NCBI RefSeq assembly: GCF_024496085.1
Contig: NZ_CP101751.1
Span: 3,162,001-3,226,000 of the forward strand
Length of the DNA: 64,000 bases
Source: Flavobacterium cerinum
GTDB taxonomy: Bacteria > Bacteroidota > Bacteroidia > Flavobacteriales > Flavobacteriaceae
Reading direction: 5' to 3'
Shown: one piece after another, positions 9,351-17,753 of the stretch
Layout: each line of letters begins with the position of its first letter
How positions within the stretch are numbered: the stretch's first letter is position 1
The notes under the pieces: model-generated
What the model was told of the DNA's origin: nothing
Databases searched by the model: none
The model's input: the letters and a program-made list of their open reading frames with translations, nothing else
Made by a program: the position numbers and the translations under genes

Positions 9351-9384
9351 TTTATTTTGCTTTTATCGTTACGCGAATAAACGA

Positions 9385-9774
9385 TTAATTCGGGATATTT
9401 TCAACAAGTATTTCATTGCCCGCCCAATCATAATACGTACATGTTCTTTTTTGCATATCCATTGCCCATTTTGCTATTCCCGACCGGGCACAATCGTTAC
9501 AAAAAGCCATATAATTCGTTAGTCCGCGCTGGTGTGCTTTTAAATCGTCTAAAAACGCAATCCGATCAGTTTTCGTAGCAATAATAAGTGGTTCATATAC
9601 GGGGCCGGAAGTGATTTGATAATTTGCTTCACCATAATATTCCGTATGCCCGTCCTTTACATATGTTTCATAAAAAATAACGCCCAATTGTATCAGATCC
9701 TGAACATAATCGGGGAAATCGGCACCTGAATGTACTTTAGCATGAGCGGCTTTGATTTGTTCTATTGTAAACAT
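9385..9774 (-). CDS. DUF1398 (YbcV-like) family protein
   Basis: At 129 residues it has the usual length for DUF1398. The N-terminal pattern MFTIEQIKAAHAKVHSGADF, the central YYGEANYQI and the late FCNDCARSGIAKW fit the family as I remember it. The biochemical function is unknown. It appears to have its own promoter site in the gap after the MarR gene. Confidence 0.75.
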   Translation of the reverse strand: MFTIEQIKAAHAKVHSGADFPDYVQDLIQLGVIFYETYVKDGHTEYYGEANYQITSGPVYEPLIIATKTDRIAFLDDLKAHQRGLTNYMAFCNDCARSGIAKWAMDMQKRTCTYYDWAGNEILVENIPN

Positions 9775-9796
9775 AGGGTTTGTCTATTTATTAACT

Positions 9797-9804
9797 CAAA
9801 TATA
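9797..9804 (-). promoter_or_regulatory. Putative -7 element for the DUF1398 gene
   Basis: The minus strand reads TATATTTG, 23 bases before the DUF1398 start, in the short gap behind the MarR gene. It suggests transcription separate from, or in addition to, read-through. Confidence 0.5.
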
Positions 9805-9812
9805 CGGTTTTC

Positions 9813-10307
9813 CTATGGTTTCAGGGCTTCCTGCTCTTGCTTTAATTGCATAACCCGTTGTAAAAAACTTTGCGTTGCGATTTTATTTTCCGCTTCGGTA
9901 ATCGCCTGTAATAACCGGTTTTCATTATCAGCTATTTCATGTAAAGCCGTACGAATTACTTCCCAAACCGGTTTCATTTGTTCGATCAGTTCCAGTCCTT
10001 TATCCGTTAACAGAATCATACGTCTACGCTCGTCAACTTTATCTTTTTTAGAACGGATCAGCTTTTGTTTTTCGAGTTCTTTTAACAAACTGATTGTTGA
10101 CGGATGGGTATATCCGATTTCGTTTGCAATTTCCACTACACTCAGCATTTCTTTATGGTACAAGGTATAGATCACCGGGAACCATTTGGGTTCAAATGCG
10201 ATTCCGTACGCTTTATAAATTTGCGCTCCGTCTTTACGCAGTTGTTCGCTAAGGCGTTGTAGACGTGTTGATATGGCTAATATTCCCGATTCGTCAATAA
10301 TGTTCAT
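9813..10307 (-). CDS. MarR-family transcriptional regulator
   Basis: The winged-helix core is visible: MLSVVEIANEIGYTHPSTIS as the recognition region, then LLKELEKQKLIRSKKDKVDERRR with the conserved D.R beta-wing and LTDKGLEL. The chosen start (MNIIDESG) gives 164 residues. The longer frame adds nine residues, but this ATG overlaps the TGA of the GNAT gene as ATGA, a typical translational coupling. It probably controls the GNAT operon it belongs to; the ligand is unknown. Confidence 0.87.
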   Translation of the reverse strand: MNIIDESGILAISTRLQRLSEQLRKDGAQIYKAYGIAFEPKWFPVIYTLYHKEMLSVVEIANEIGYTHPSTISLLKELEKQKLIRSKKDKVDERRRMILLTDKGLELIEQMKPVWEVIRTALHEIADNENRLLQAITEAENKIATQSFLQRVMQLKQEQEALKP

Positions 10308-10801
10308 GGCTGTTTGTTTAAGTTTAAATGACAAAATACATTATCCGCCTGCATTACCGGAAATGCATCCGGTAGTGATTCCTTTTCAATTCGCACAAAG
10401 TTATTCTTTTCATAAAAACGAAGTGCCGCTTCCAATATGGAGACCGTTCCCAGATATACCTGATCAATACCGTTTTCACGACAATAGGTTAATAGAATAT
10501 CCAACAATTGCTGTGCGATTCCGAGTTCTTTTCCGCGGTATTCTTTTTTGACAAACATTTTGCGAATTGCCGCTTCATTATCTGCGTATTTGATCAAAGC
10601 AATTGTACCTACCAGTTCTCCGTTGCGAAATGCGCCCCAAAACGAACCGCCGCTCTGATAATAAAAAGCTTCAATTGCCATTAAGTCCGGTTGATCTTCA
10701 ATTGTGATCGGTACGTTAAATTCCTTTTGCTGAATACTTAAAATCAGATCAATCGCAGCTTCCGAATATTCATTCCCGATCGGTTTAATAATGGTTTCCA
10801 T
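10304..10801 (-). CDS. GNAT-family N-acetyltransferase
   Basis: This 165-residue protein has the GNAT acetyl-CoA loop KKEYRGKELGIAQQLL (Q/RxxGxG/A type) at about residue 90, preceded by strand 4 (GTIALIKY) and followed by YLGTVSILEAALRFYEKNNF, the strand 5/helix 4 signature. It transfers an acetyl group to an unknown amine. It is the first gene of a coupled pair with the MarR regulator. Confidence 0.85.
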   Translation of the reverse strand: METIIKPIGNEYSEAAIDLILSIQQKEFNVPITIEDQPDLMAIEAFYYQSGGSFWGAFRNGELVGTIALIKYADNEAAIRKMFVKKEYRGKELGIAQQLLDILLTYCRENGIDQVYLGTVSILEAALRFYEKNNFVRIEKESLPDAFPVMQADNVFCHLNLNKQP

Positions 10802-10822
10802 AGTTTATTTTAATTTACAACA

Positions 10823-10853
10823 CAAAACTACGTAGTCAAATACATAAATACAA
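10823..10853 (-). promoter_or_regulatory. Putative promoter (-33/-7) of the GNAT-marR operon
   Basis: On the minus strand TTG (10851-10853) and TAGTTTTG (10823-10830, TAnnTTTG) are 20 bases apart, the usual Bacteroidota spacing. The -7 element ends 21 bases before the GNAT start. Confidence 0.65.
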
Positions 10854-10934
10854 AATATTTAACATTTCAGATGACCAAGAATACAATTATTCAATTGTAT
10901 AACAACACCTTACAATAATAAAAAGGGATAAATA

Positions 10935-11234
10935 TTATATATTACATTCTTTTTTCAGTTCTGAGAGGAGTGCAAAAATTGTCTCCCCCAATACCAATCC
11001 GTCTTCCCGAATTAAAGTGTCCCAGTCACAAGTTGGTGCAAACCATAGCCAGAGTTTATTTAGCTCGGCCGTTTCGCCTTCCTTTAGTTGTATGAGCTTT
11101 TCTGATAGTGCAGTATGAAATTCTTCTGTCGAAATAAAATTATTAGAATATCCACCGGAAAATTGAGCAGCCAGTTGTTCCGCTTCTTCTAGCCGTAAAA
11201 TGAGTTGTTTGTATTCTAAACGTTCTTTTATCAT
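10935..11234 (-). CDS. Hypothetical protein coupled to DUF4184 gene
   Basis: The chosen start (MIKERLEYKQLI) gives 99 residues and overlaps the upstream DUF4184 stop as ATGA. The longer frame would begin inside that gene. The protein is alpha-helical and soluble, with no family I recognise. A segment WLWFAPTCDWDTLI is the most distinctive. The overlap says it is translated with the membrane protein before it. Confidence 0.68.
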   Translation of the reverse strand: MIKERLEYKQLILRLEEAEQLAAQFSGGYSNNFISTEEFHTALSEKLIQLKEGETAELNKLWLWFAPTCDWDTLIREDGLVLGETIFALLSELKKECNI

Positions 11235-11968
11235 TTTAAAATACTGCTTTTTAATCGCTCCAAAATCCCTGTTACGGTTAACGCAATCAAACACGCTGCA
11301 ATTATTGTAACGATAAGATGTCCGTATAATTTATAATTCAGTCCGCTAAGAAGTCGTAAAATAACAATTAATAGCGCTAACCCGGAGAGAATACTCCAGT
11401 ATTGCCAATTAAACCGTACTGAAATATCTTTTTCTTTTGGCAATCTGAGTAAAGCGAAAAGTATCACAATACCACCTCCGACTGTACTTAAGTGTTGTAA
11501 AATTTTTAGCACTGGTATAGAGTAGTCAAAAACATTTGTTGTAGTACTCAATACCGGAATGTGCTGGACAAAATAACCATTTTCATGTGTAAAACTATCC
11601 CAAAAAATATGAGACATAGCTCCGATTAAAATCGAAACAATTACTATAAATACCTTTTTTTTACAATATTGATTCCAGTTAAACTTATTAAAACTGATCA
11701 GCCTTGATTTTAAAAATAAAGGTAAATTTTCAAACAAACTGTTTCTGACGATATTATGAAAAATATAAGCCAGTACAAATCCCAACGGTAGATCAAACCA
11801 AAAAAGACCACTTATAGTATGACTATAATCACTTTGAATTCGCATTCGTAAAAAATATTCAAAATCGGGCGTCAAACTTCCAATTATAAGTCCGGTTAAC
11901 GAGAACCATTGCTTTTTAATATGCGGTAACGGTAAAACTATAGCCGGATGCGAAAATGTAAATGGCAT
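11231..11968 (-). CDS. DUF4184 family membrane protein
   Basis: This 245-residue protein begins MPFTFSHPAIVLPL, the hallmark N-terminus of DUF4184, and continues with LIIGSLTPDFEYFLRMR. It contains several hydrophobic helices and a conserved acidic/histidine set (MSHIFWDSFTHENG). It is probably an inner-membrane protein; His/Asp residues near the membrane recall membrane-bound metal hydrolases such as YdjM. The true activity is unknown. Confidence 0.85.
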   Translation of the reverse strand: MPFTFSHPAIVLPLPHIKKQWFSLTGLIIGSLTPDFEYFLRMRIQSDYSHTISGLFWFDLPLGFVLAYIFHNIVRNSLFENLPLFLKSRLISFNKFNWNQYCKKKVFIVIVSILIGAMSHIFWDSFTHENGYFVQHIPVLSTTTNVFDYSIPVLKILQHLSTVGGGIVILFALLRLPKEKDISVRFNWQYWSILSGLALLIVILRLLSGLNYKLYGHLIVTIIAACLIALTVTGILERLKSSILK

Positions 11969-12007
11969 TTATATCATTTAATTTATCCACAATTTATTTT
12001 ATGATCA

Positions 12008-12670
12008 TTACTTTTTTATGATGTAAGAAGGGATATGATTGTATTTCGGTTTATGGATTGTAATATCCTTATCTTTAAAAAATTCATCTACTGCTTTGGT
12101 CTCCCCTTCTACCGTTCCGTAGTCGTCTAACATTACGATGCCGCCAACAACTACTTTATCCCAAAGGTTTTCCAATATCATTTTTGTAGGTTCATAAACA
12201 TCGACATCAATATGCAATAATGCGATCTTTTTATGTTTGTTTTTTTCGATAAATTCCGGTACGGTTTTTAAGATGTCACCTTCTATCAATTCATAATTGC
12301 CGAATCCTTTAGCATCCAAATGGAATTCCAATTCGTTTTTACTGATACCATAACCGCCGGCATCTTCAAATTTATGTACAAATTGTTTATCGGATTCCAA
12401 CTCTAAATTTTCCGGAAACTTACCGAATATATCAAATCCGAATACTTTTCGGGAGCTTTCATTCTCCAACAAATCCCGAAACGAAAGCAGTCTTACGATA
12501 GAAGTTCCTTTGTAAACACCAAATTCCAGGATATCTCCCGGTAATTCGACAATTTTTTTGTAGATCTCCAAATGATTTAAAAATTTTCCGATTCTACTGG
12601 TTTCACAAGTCAGATAGAATCCGTTTTCATAATCCCATTTTTTTGTTACATCTACTGTATAATTTTTCAT
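12008..12670 (-). CDS. TylF/MycF-type class I methyltransferase
   Basis: This 220-residue protein shows the SAM-binding strand (ILEFGVYKGTSIVRLL, about residues 47-62) and a C-terminal LLHIDVDVYEPTKMIL then GGIVMLDDYGTVEG. The two aspartate clusters match the metal-binding site of TylF-like O-methyltransferases. In Bacteroidota such genes often act on surface sugars or secondary metabolites, but this one has no biosynthetic neighbours here, so the substrate is open. Confidence 0.8.
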   Translation of the reverse strand: MKNYTVDVTKKWDYENGFYLTCETSRIGKFLNHLEIYKKIVELPGDILEFGVYKGTSIVRLLSFRDLLENESSRKVFGFDIFGKFPENLELESDKQFVHKFEDAGGYGISKNELEFHLDAKGFGNYELIEGDILKTVPEFIEKNKHKKIALLHIDVDVYEPTKMILENLWDKVVVGGIVMLDDYGTVEGETKAVDEFFKDKDITIHKPKYNHIPSYIIKK

Positions 12671-12784
12671 ATTGTCTCTTTAGTTATCTTGGTTTTTATT
12701 GGAAAAAAGTAAAGCTGTTCCGGCCACTAAAATACAAAAACGGAAATAAGAATGAGTATTATATCTTATAATGTTCATCATTTT

Positions 12785-14140
12785 TTAATCGCCGCCACAT
12801 CCGCCGCAACTACTACAGGAACTACCGCAACTACTACATCCACTTCCTGAGGAAGACCAACCATTACTTTTTTCGTCTGATAAATGAATTAACGGTATGA
12901 ACGACGCCATTAAAACAGCGTTACCGGATAAAAAATAACGCCATAGCCAATTGTTTTCGATTTGTTCGGTAGTTAAAATCGTATCTTTATACAAATCCGG
13001 TATTGTTACTGTTGTCATCTTCTTGGTCAGTCGAAACAACTTGACACCTATAAATACGCTCAATACTATCGTTGTAAATATAATACCGCCAACCGGTTTA
13101 TCTCTTTCCATACCGATAGTAATTCTTGTATAACAGAGTAATAAGAACACTAACCAAACGGTAAAATTGGTCACAAACAACGATCCGAATTCTTTTGATT
13201 TTGTCCCGTATTTTTTAAAAGCCTCCATGATGTTAGCTGTATTACTAAAAACGGGTTTTGTTTGTAATCGTTCTACTAAATTGGGATAAAATAAGCTTTT
13301 TGTTTCTTCTAAAATCGACAGGATTGCTCTTTCCTCTTTATTCGCTTTTGTATTATCATTTACAAGTTCAATGGCTTTATTACTATTTATGATCAATGTT
13401 CCGTTATCCATAAGTCCGTTTAGCACACCAATAATAACATTTTTCAATTGATTTGTTTTTAAGTAAACCAGTTCCAACGGTTGAAGATGGTATACAAAAG
13501 ATGATTTATCGGTTTTAGTTACAATCGCTTTAAGTTGTCGGTTATTATAGTGTTCCAGTAATTTTGATATAAGGATTGCCGATCCGATAAGACCAAACAT
13601 AAAATAGGGATTGTCAAGCTTTATATATAAAGGCCGTAAGAGATAATAAGCCGGAAACGTTGCGAAAAAAAACGCTATTATCCCGATGATGATAATGCTA
13701 CTGATTTTTAATTTGGTTTCTTCGAGATGTAGACTTTCAAACATCGTATGGTATTCCCAAATACTTTTCGGTTGTTCGCCGAAGTTGCTTTCATACAACT
13801 GACCCGTTCTTTCCTTCGCTTGTCGGAACTTGTCCGCATCCTGTTTGTTATGAGTTGACGGAATATGTTGAATTTGTTTTCCGAGCAACTTACAAAATTC
13901 GTGGTAGGATTGTGTAAAGAGTAAATGTTGATGCCAGACAATGTCTACAATTTCTGACGGTGCGACCATAAAATCGGAAGTGGCTGCCAGATACATAAAC
14001 TTTTTGTATTCCAAAATGGCCTGTTCTGTAAATGACTTTGTCCAGCTGTTTTCGTGTGCCAATCGTGTAGAAAATCCGTATTCATCGGATGGGCTTTCAA
14101 AGTCAAAAGCTACTATTTTTTTCCAAAGTTTTTCATTCAT
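12785..14140 (-). CDS. TIGR04222-like membrane protein with GRDP-type N-terminus and Cys/Gly/Ser tail
   Basis: The N-terminal region (about residues 30-140) carries PSEIVDIVWHQHLLFTQSY, the WHxHL signature of glycine-rich-domain (GRDP/DUF1399) proteins. Several membrane helices follow (about 145-200, 315-365, 395-420). The C-terminus is an extreme low-complexity run of Ser, Cys and Gly ending in GGCGGD. TIGR04222 proteins have this membrane-plus-tail plan. The function is unknown; the cysteine cluster could bind metal or anchor a lipid. Confidence 0.72.
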   Translation of the reverse strand: MNEKLWKKIVAFDFESPSDEYGFSTRLAHENSWTKSFTEQAILEYKKFMYLAATSDFMVAPSEIVDIVWHQHLLFTQSYHEFCKLLGKQIQHIPSTHNKQDADKFRQAKERTGQLYESNFGEQPKSIWEYHTMFESLHLEETKLKISSIIIIGIIAFFFATFPAYYLLRPLYIKLDNPYFMFGLIGSAILISKLLEHYNNRQLKAIVTKTDKSSFVYHLQPLELVYLKTNQLKNVIIGVLNGLMDNGTLIINSNKAIELVNDNTKANKEERAILSILEETKSLFYPNLVERLQTKPVFSNTANIMEAFKKYGTKSKEFGSLFVTNFTVWLVFLLLCYTRITIGMERDKPVGGIIFTTIVLSVFIGVKLFRLTKKMTTVTIPDLYKDTILTTEQIENNWLWRYFLSGNAVLMASFIPLIHLSDEKSNGWSSSGSGCSSCGSSCSSCGGCGGD

Positions 14141-14357
14141 TCTGTTTCAATATATAGTACAGTAATATTACCGTTATTCTATCATTTTCTGAAATATTTC
14201 GTTACAGAAAACAGCCGGATTGAAACAATCATTAGTATATTTTATTTTTGCCTGTTTTTATACTGTTTTTCTTTTTTTTCGGTGAGCAAATGAATCCCCA
14301 ATCCTATCGCAACAATAACGTCTACTATATTCCACAATTATTTGTCGGGTTGCTATC

Positions 14358-14732
14358 TTATCTTGCTTGCTTTATCATCGTCCTATGATCAAATCCCCAT
14401 TGGACAAGGGCATCAATAACCGGGATAACCGATTTTCCATAGTCGGTTAAAGCATAGGTTACTGTTATCGGGCGTGTATTCTGAATTGTACGTGTAACCA
14501 ATAAGTTGACTTCCAATTCTTTTAATTCTTTACTCAGCATTTTGGCGGAAATCCCCTCTATTCCCCGTTCGATCATTTTAAAATGGACCAAACGATCCTG
14601 TCGGTTTTTCAGGTAAATCAAAATCAATAATTTCCATTTACCGCCTAAAATTTCCAGACTGTCCCGGATTGCAAAAAGTTCTTCGGTGCAATTGGTTTCG
14701 CGTAATACGCCCTGATCTTTAATTTGTGTCAT
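14358..14732 (-). CDS. HxlR-family transcriptional regulator
   Basis: This 124-residue winged-helix protein follows the HxlR (DUF24) pattern: an N-terminal cysteine (TNCTEELFAIRDSLEILGGK), then WKLLILIYL, FKMIERGIEGISAKMLSKEL and VTYALTDYGKSV. The family often senses electrophiles or oxidants through that N-terminal cysteine (Cys-15 here) and represses a divergent neighbour. The neighbour here is a cupin gene, with overlapping divergent promoters and a palindrome between them. Confidence 0.9.
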   Translation of the reverse strand: MTQIKDQGVLRETNCTEELFAIRDSLEILGGKWKLLILIYLKNRQDRLVHFKMIERGIEGISAKMLSKELKELEVNLLVTRTIQNTRPITVTYALTDYGKSVIPVIDALVQWGFDHRTMIKQAR

Positions 14733-14744
14733 AGTTTCTTTCAG

Positions 14745-14803
14745 GTAACTAGTTACTTAAAGTTAACCCATAACAAATATAAAGTATTTGCCGGTTACTT
14801 TTG
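14745..14803. promoter_or_regulatory. Divergent hxlR/cupin promoters with candidate operator
   Basis: The minus strand has TATATTTG (14774-14781) for hxlR. The plus strand has TACTTTTG (14796-14803) for the cupin gene. A perfect 12-base palindrome GTAACTAGTTAC lies at 14745-14756, between the hxlR promoter and its start, and another GTTAC half-site at 14794-14798 overlaps the cupin -7 element. This is the expected layout for HxlR autorepression and control of the cupin gene. Confidence 0.6.
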
Positions 14804-14818
14804 CCCAAAACAAATGCT

Positions 14819-15292
14819 ATGAAATCCATACCAAGAAGAGTGGTTACCGGAATTAAAAACGGTAAATCTGCTATTATTCAGGACGAAACGGTTCAGAATG
14901 CCGTAGATCATTTAAAAGGACTCCTTATTTCAGATATCTGGAATACACAGGAAACACCGGCTAGTCTGGATAACGAAAAACGTATTCCGAATACAGCCTT
15001 TCCGCAAACGCCTAAAAACGGGACTTATTTTCGATATGTCAGTATTCCGCCGGATGCCGATTTAGGGATTACGGCACAACCGGGTCAACCGCATCCTTTA
15101 ATGCATCAAACCGATACGCTGGATTATATTATTATCCTGTCGGGTGAATTGTATCTGATTATGGAAGAAGGTGAAACACTATTACAACCCGGTGATATTG
15201 TAATTCAAAGAGGTACGAATCATGCCTGGAGTAACCGTTCCGATCAGCCTTGTATTCAATTGGCCGTTTTAATCGATGCGCAAAACAATTAA
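14819..15292 (+). CDS. Cupin-domain protein
   Basis: The chosen ATG at 14819 gives 157 residues; the longer frame starts at a TTG overlapping the -7 element. A single cupin barrel covers the C-terminal half: HPLMHQTDTLDYIIILSGE (motif 1, with His, His and a Glu-like position) and LLQPGDIVIQRGTNHAW (motif 2). The three histidines and one acid could bind a metal. Similar proteins are dioxygenase-like or small-molecule binders. Its place beside an HxlR regulator suggests a stress or detoxification role (inference). Confidence 0.82.
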   Translation: MKSIPRRVVTGIKNGKSAIIQDETVQNAVDHLKGLLISDIWNTQETPASLDNEKRIPNTAFPQTPKNGTYFRYVSIPPDADLGITAQPGQPHPLMHQTDTLDYIIILSGELYLIMEEGETLLQPGDIVIQRGTNHAWSNRSDQPCIQLAVLIDAQNN

Positions 15293-15297
15293 AAAAC

Positions 15298-15318
15298 AGT
15301 CAGGTCGATGGCCTGACT
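15298..15318. terminator. Terminator hairpin
   Basis: Seven-base arms AGTCAGG and CCTGACT, with A-rich sequence before and ATTTT after, lie between the convergent cupin and methyltransferase genes. Confidence 0.75.
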
Positions 15319-15325
15319 ATTTTAG

Positions 15326-16099
15326 CTATTTCTTCCGACCGTATAACAGCAATCGCTTAAACGCATAAATCGCCGGAAATCGCTTAAATTCTTGTCGGAT
15401 TCGGGATTTAAATTCGTCGGTAAACTGTTTTTGTTCGCTTTCTGATAAGCGCTCCATATACGGAATTAACGAAGAACCGGAGATAAAGTCGAATAATTTT
15501 TCCGGATTGCCGGCAATAATCGGATATACATTCTGAGTAATCCGAATGTCTTCCAATCCGTTTTCAAACAGGATTTGTGCATACTGATCAATGCTTAACA
15601 ACGGGGAATCTCTTTTCCATCCTTTTAAATATTCTGCGAATGGTTGTTCCTGTACGAGATCAAATAGAATTTTGTTTAGCAGGTTTTCCTTTTGTACCGG
15701 CATTTGTACCGCAAACTGGCCATTTTCTGTTAACCTCGAGAGTAATTGTGGAAATAACGTTTCGTGGTTATCCGACCATTGTAAAGCGGCATTACTAAAA
15801 ATAAGATCCCACTTTTTTACATTATCCGAAGCCAGAAATCCTTCAACAGTAGCTTGTTTAAAATCCAGATTTTTACTTTTAAATTCCTCGCTTTTCAGCA
15901 GCATATCGGGAGACGAATCAATTCCTAAAAAACGGGCTTTATCAAATCGACCTGATAAAATACCGGTTTGTTCTCCGGTTCCGCAACCGATATCGATACC
16001 TTCCTGAAGTCCTTCTTCAGAAATCATCGCCATCAAATCGAAAAAAGGCTGATAGCGAATATTTTTAAACTGATTGTATAATTCGGGGTTCCAAGGCAT
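15326..16099 (-). CDS. Trans-aconitate methyltransferase-like (Tam-like) class I methyltransferase
   Basis: This 257-residue protein opens with MPWNPELYNQF, the N-terminal pattern of trans-aconitate 2-methyltransferases. It then has EGIDIGCGTGEQTG (motif I), FLGIDSSPDML, WDLIFSNAALQW and FAVQMP in the right order. Tam esterifies trans-aconitate, removing this aconitase inhibitor. Substrate assignment from sequence alone is tentative. It is the last gene of a same-strand run behind an AraC regulator (16-base gap). Confidence 0.78.
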   Translation of the reverse strand: MPWNPELYNQFKNIRYQPFFDLMAMISEEGLQEGIDIGCGTGEQTGILSGRFDKARFLGIDSSPDMLLKSEEFKSKNLDFKQATVEGFLASDNVKKWDLIFSNAALQWSDNHETLFPQLLSRLTENGQFAVQMPVQKENLLNKILFDLVQEQPFAEYLKGWKRDSPLLSIDQYAQILFENGLEDIRITQNVYPIIAGNPEKLFDFISGSSLIPYMERLSESEQKQFTDEFKSRIRQEFKRFPAIYAFKRLLLYGRKK

Positions 16100-16115
16100 A
16101 ATTTGTAAGTTTTAT

Positions 16116-16940
16116 TTATAGAATAGCATCATCTGATAGTCCTAATAATGTCGTAGGCGCATAACCGTATTGTTTTTTAAAAGCATATGAAAAATGCGAC
16201 AGGTTCTCAAATCCGACTTCATAGCAAACATCTATCGGTTTTTTCTTCTTTTCCACAAACTGATAATGTGCCAGTTCGAGTCGTTTTTGTGTTAACCATC
16301 GTTGTGGCGTAGTATTAAACAGTTTACCGAAATCACGCTTAAACGTTGTCAGACTACGTCCCGTCAGATAGCCGAACTTTTCCAACGGTAAATTGAACAT
16401 AAAGTTTTTTTCCATATAACCGGCCAGATCTATCTTTCCGGGTGCTTCAAAATTCGCCAACACCTGATCGATATCGCTGTCAATCGTCCGTAAAATACTG
16501 ATGGCTTCCGTGATTTTGAGTATTGCAATATCTTCCGGAAGTTCACTCATTTCAAAATACGGAATCAAGGAGGCCAGACAACTTTCCAGTAACGGATGAT
16601 TGTTAAAAGCGTAAATTTTTGACGAAACTGTCGCCTGCGGTTTTATATTCCGATTGGCATAATAGTCCCGGAGTATTGCTACCGATAAATGCATCACTAC
16701 CGTTTTATGCGGTTGCCCGTCTTTCGGGTAATTGATGATCGTCGCCAACTGATTTCTCGGAATTAGAAAGATGTCGCCCTTTTTAAAAATATAGGTCGCA
16801 TCGGCCTGAATAATTTTTGTCTCTCCCGACAGAAACCACACCAGCATATGTTCCTCAAACATGATATCCGATTTAAAGAATTTATCTTCATAACAGGAAA
16901 GTTTGATGGCATCAGTTATATATTTTGCTTTATACTCCAT
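16116..16940 (-). CDS. AraC-family transcriptional regulator
   Basis: The chosen start MEYKAKYITD gives 274 residues; the longer frame adds a hydrophobic run that overlaps nothing useful. An N-terminal cupin-like sensor (FKKGDIFLIPRNQLATI) precedes two C-terminal helix-turn-helix units: LPLEKFGYLTGRSLTTFKRD, then a second one with CYEVGFENLSHFSYAFKKQ (about residues 190-265). It lies 58 bases behind a frameshifted SDR gene and probably regulates the SDR pair. The ligand is unknown. Confidence 0.88.
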   Translation of the reverse strand: MEYKAKYITDAIKLSCYEDKFFKSDIMFEEHMLVWFLSGETKIIQADATYIFKKGDIFLIPRNQLATIINYPKDGQPHKTVVMHLSVAILRDYYANRNIKPQATVSSKIYAFNNHPLLESCLASLIPYFEMSELPEDIAILKITEAISILRTIDSDIDQVLANFEAPGKIDLAGYMEKNFMFNLPLEKFGYLTGRSLTTFKRDFGKLFNTTPQRWLTQKRLELAHYQFVEKKKKPIDVCYEVGFENLSHFSYAFKKQYGYAPTTLLGLSDDAIL

Positions 16941-16998
16941 TTCTTTTTTATTCCGTTTTAAAAAGGAAGCCGTTACTACAAAAATAAGAAATAACATC

Positions 16999-17726
16999 TT
17001 ATACCGACTGTCCGCCGTCTATCAGAAAATTAGCTCCGGTAATAAACGCGGCACTATCGCCCGACAGATACGCTATCAAATCGGCTACCTCATCCGGTTT
17101 TCCGAATCGCGCCAACGGAATACTGTTTAGCATTTGTTCCGCAATTCCGGAGTTTACTCCCAGTTTATCCATAATCTCCGTTGCTACAGGACCGGGACTT
17201 ACAGCATTAACGCGAATTTGTCGGGAAGCCAGTTCCAATGCGGCTATTTTTACCACGGCATTTAAAGCGGCTTTACTGGCCGCATATACCGCAGCTCCTT
17301 GTGGTGAAATGGTCGCAGATGTAGACGATAATACGACAACCGATGCTTTATCATTTAAAACAGGAATGAATTTACTCAATGTAAAATAGGCCCCTTTAAG
17401 ATTTATATTCATGATTTCATCAAACAGATCTTCGGTCGTTGCTGCTATCGGCGTCAGTTTTGTAATTCCGGCATTAATCAATAAAATATCTATTTTTCCG
17501 AACCGGGCTGTGATTTCGGTAACCAAATGATCAATATCCGATAAACGAGACTGATCCGCCAATAATCCGGTTACTCCTAATGTCCGGGCGGCCGTTTCAA
17601 CCGCTTCTTTTCGTCTTCCGGTGATAATAACCGTTGCTCCTCTTCTATTCAGTTCGTATGCCGTTGCATATCCGATACCGCTGTTACCCCTGTAATAACT
17701 GCCACTTTTCCTTTTAAATCGTTCAT
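16999..17726 (-). pseudogene. SDR-family oxidoreductase with single-base frameshift near the N-terminus
   Basis: From the ATG at 17726 the first 13 codons read as a normal SDR start (MNDLKGKVAVITG) and then go out of frame, stopping after about 25 codons. The remaining 230 codons continue in the next frame with GNSGIG, INAG and YAASK, completing a typical SDR. The break lies at the CCCC run 17687-17690 (GGGG on the coding strand), one base short of the expected ACA GGN GGT AAC. The longer open frame from 17793 lacks the first beta strand and overlaps the upstream gene, so it is not a real start. Either a recent null mutation or a sequencing/assembly deletion. Confidence 0.85.
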
Positions 17727-17753
17727 TTTCGCTTGTTTTATCCGTTACTGATT

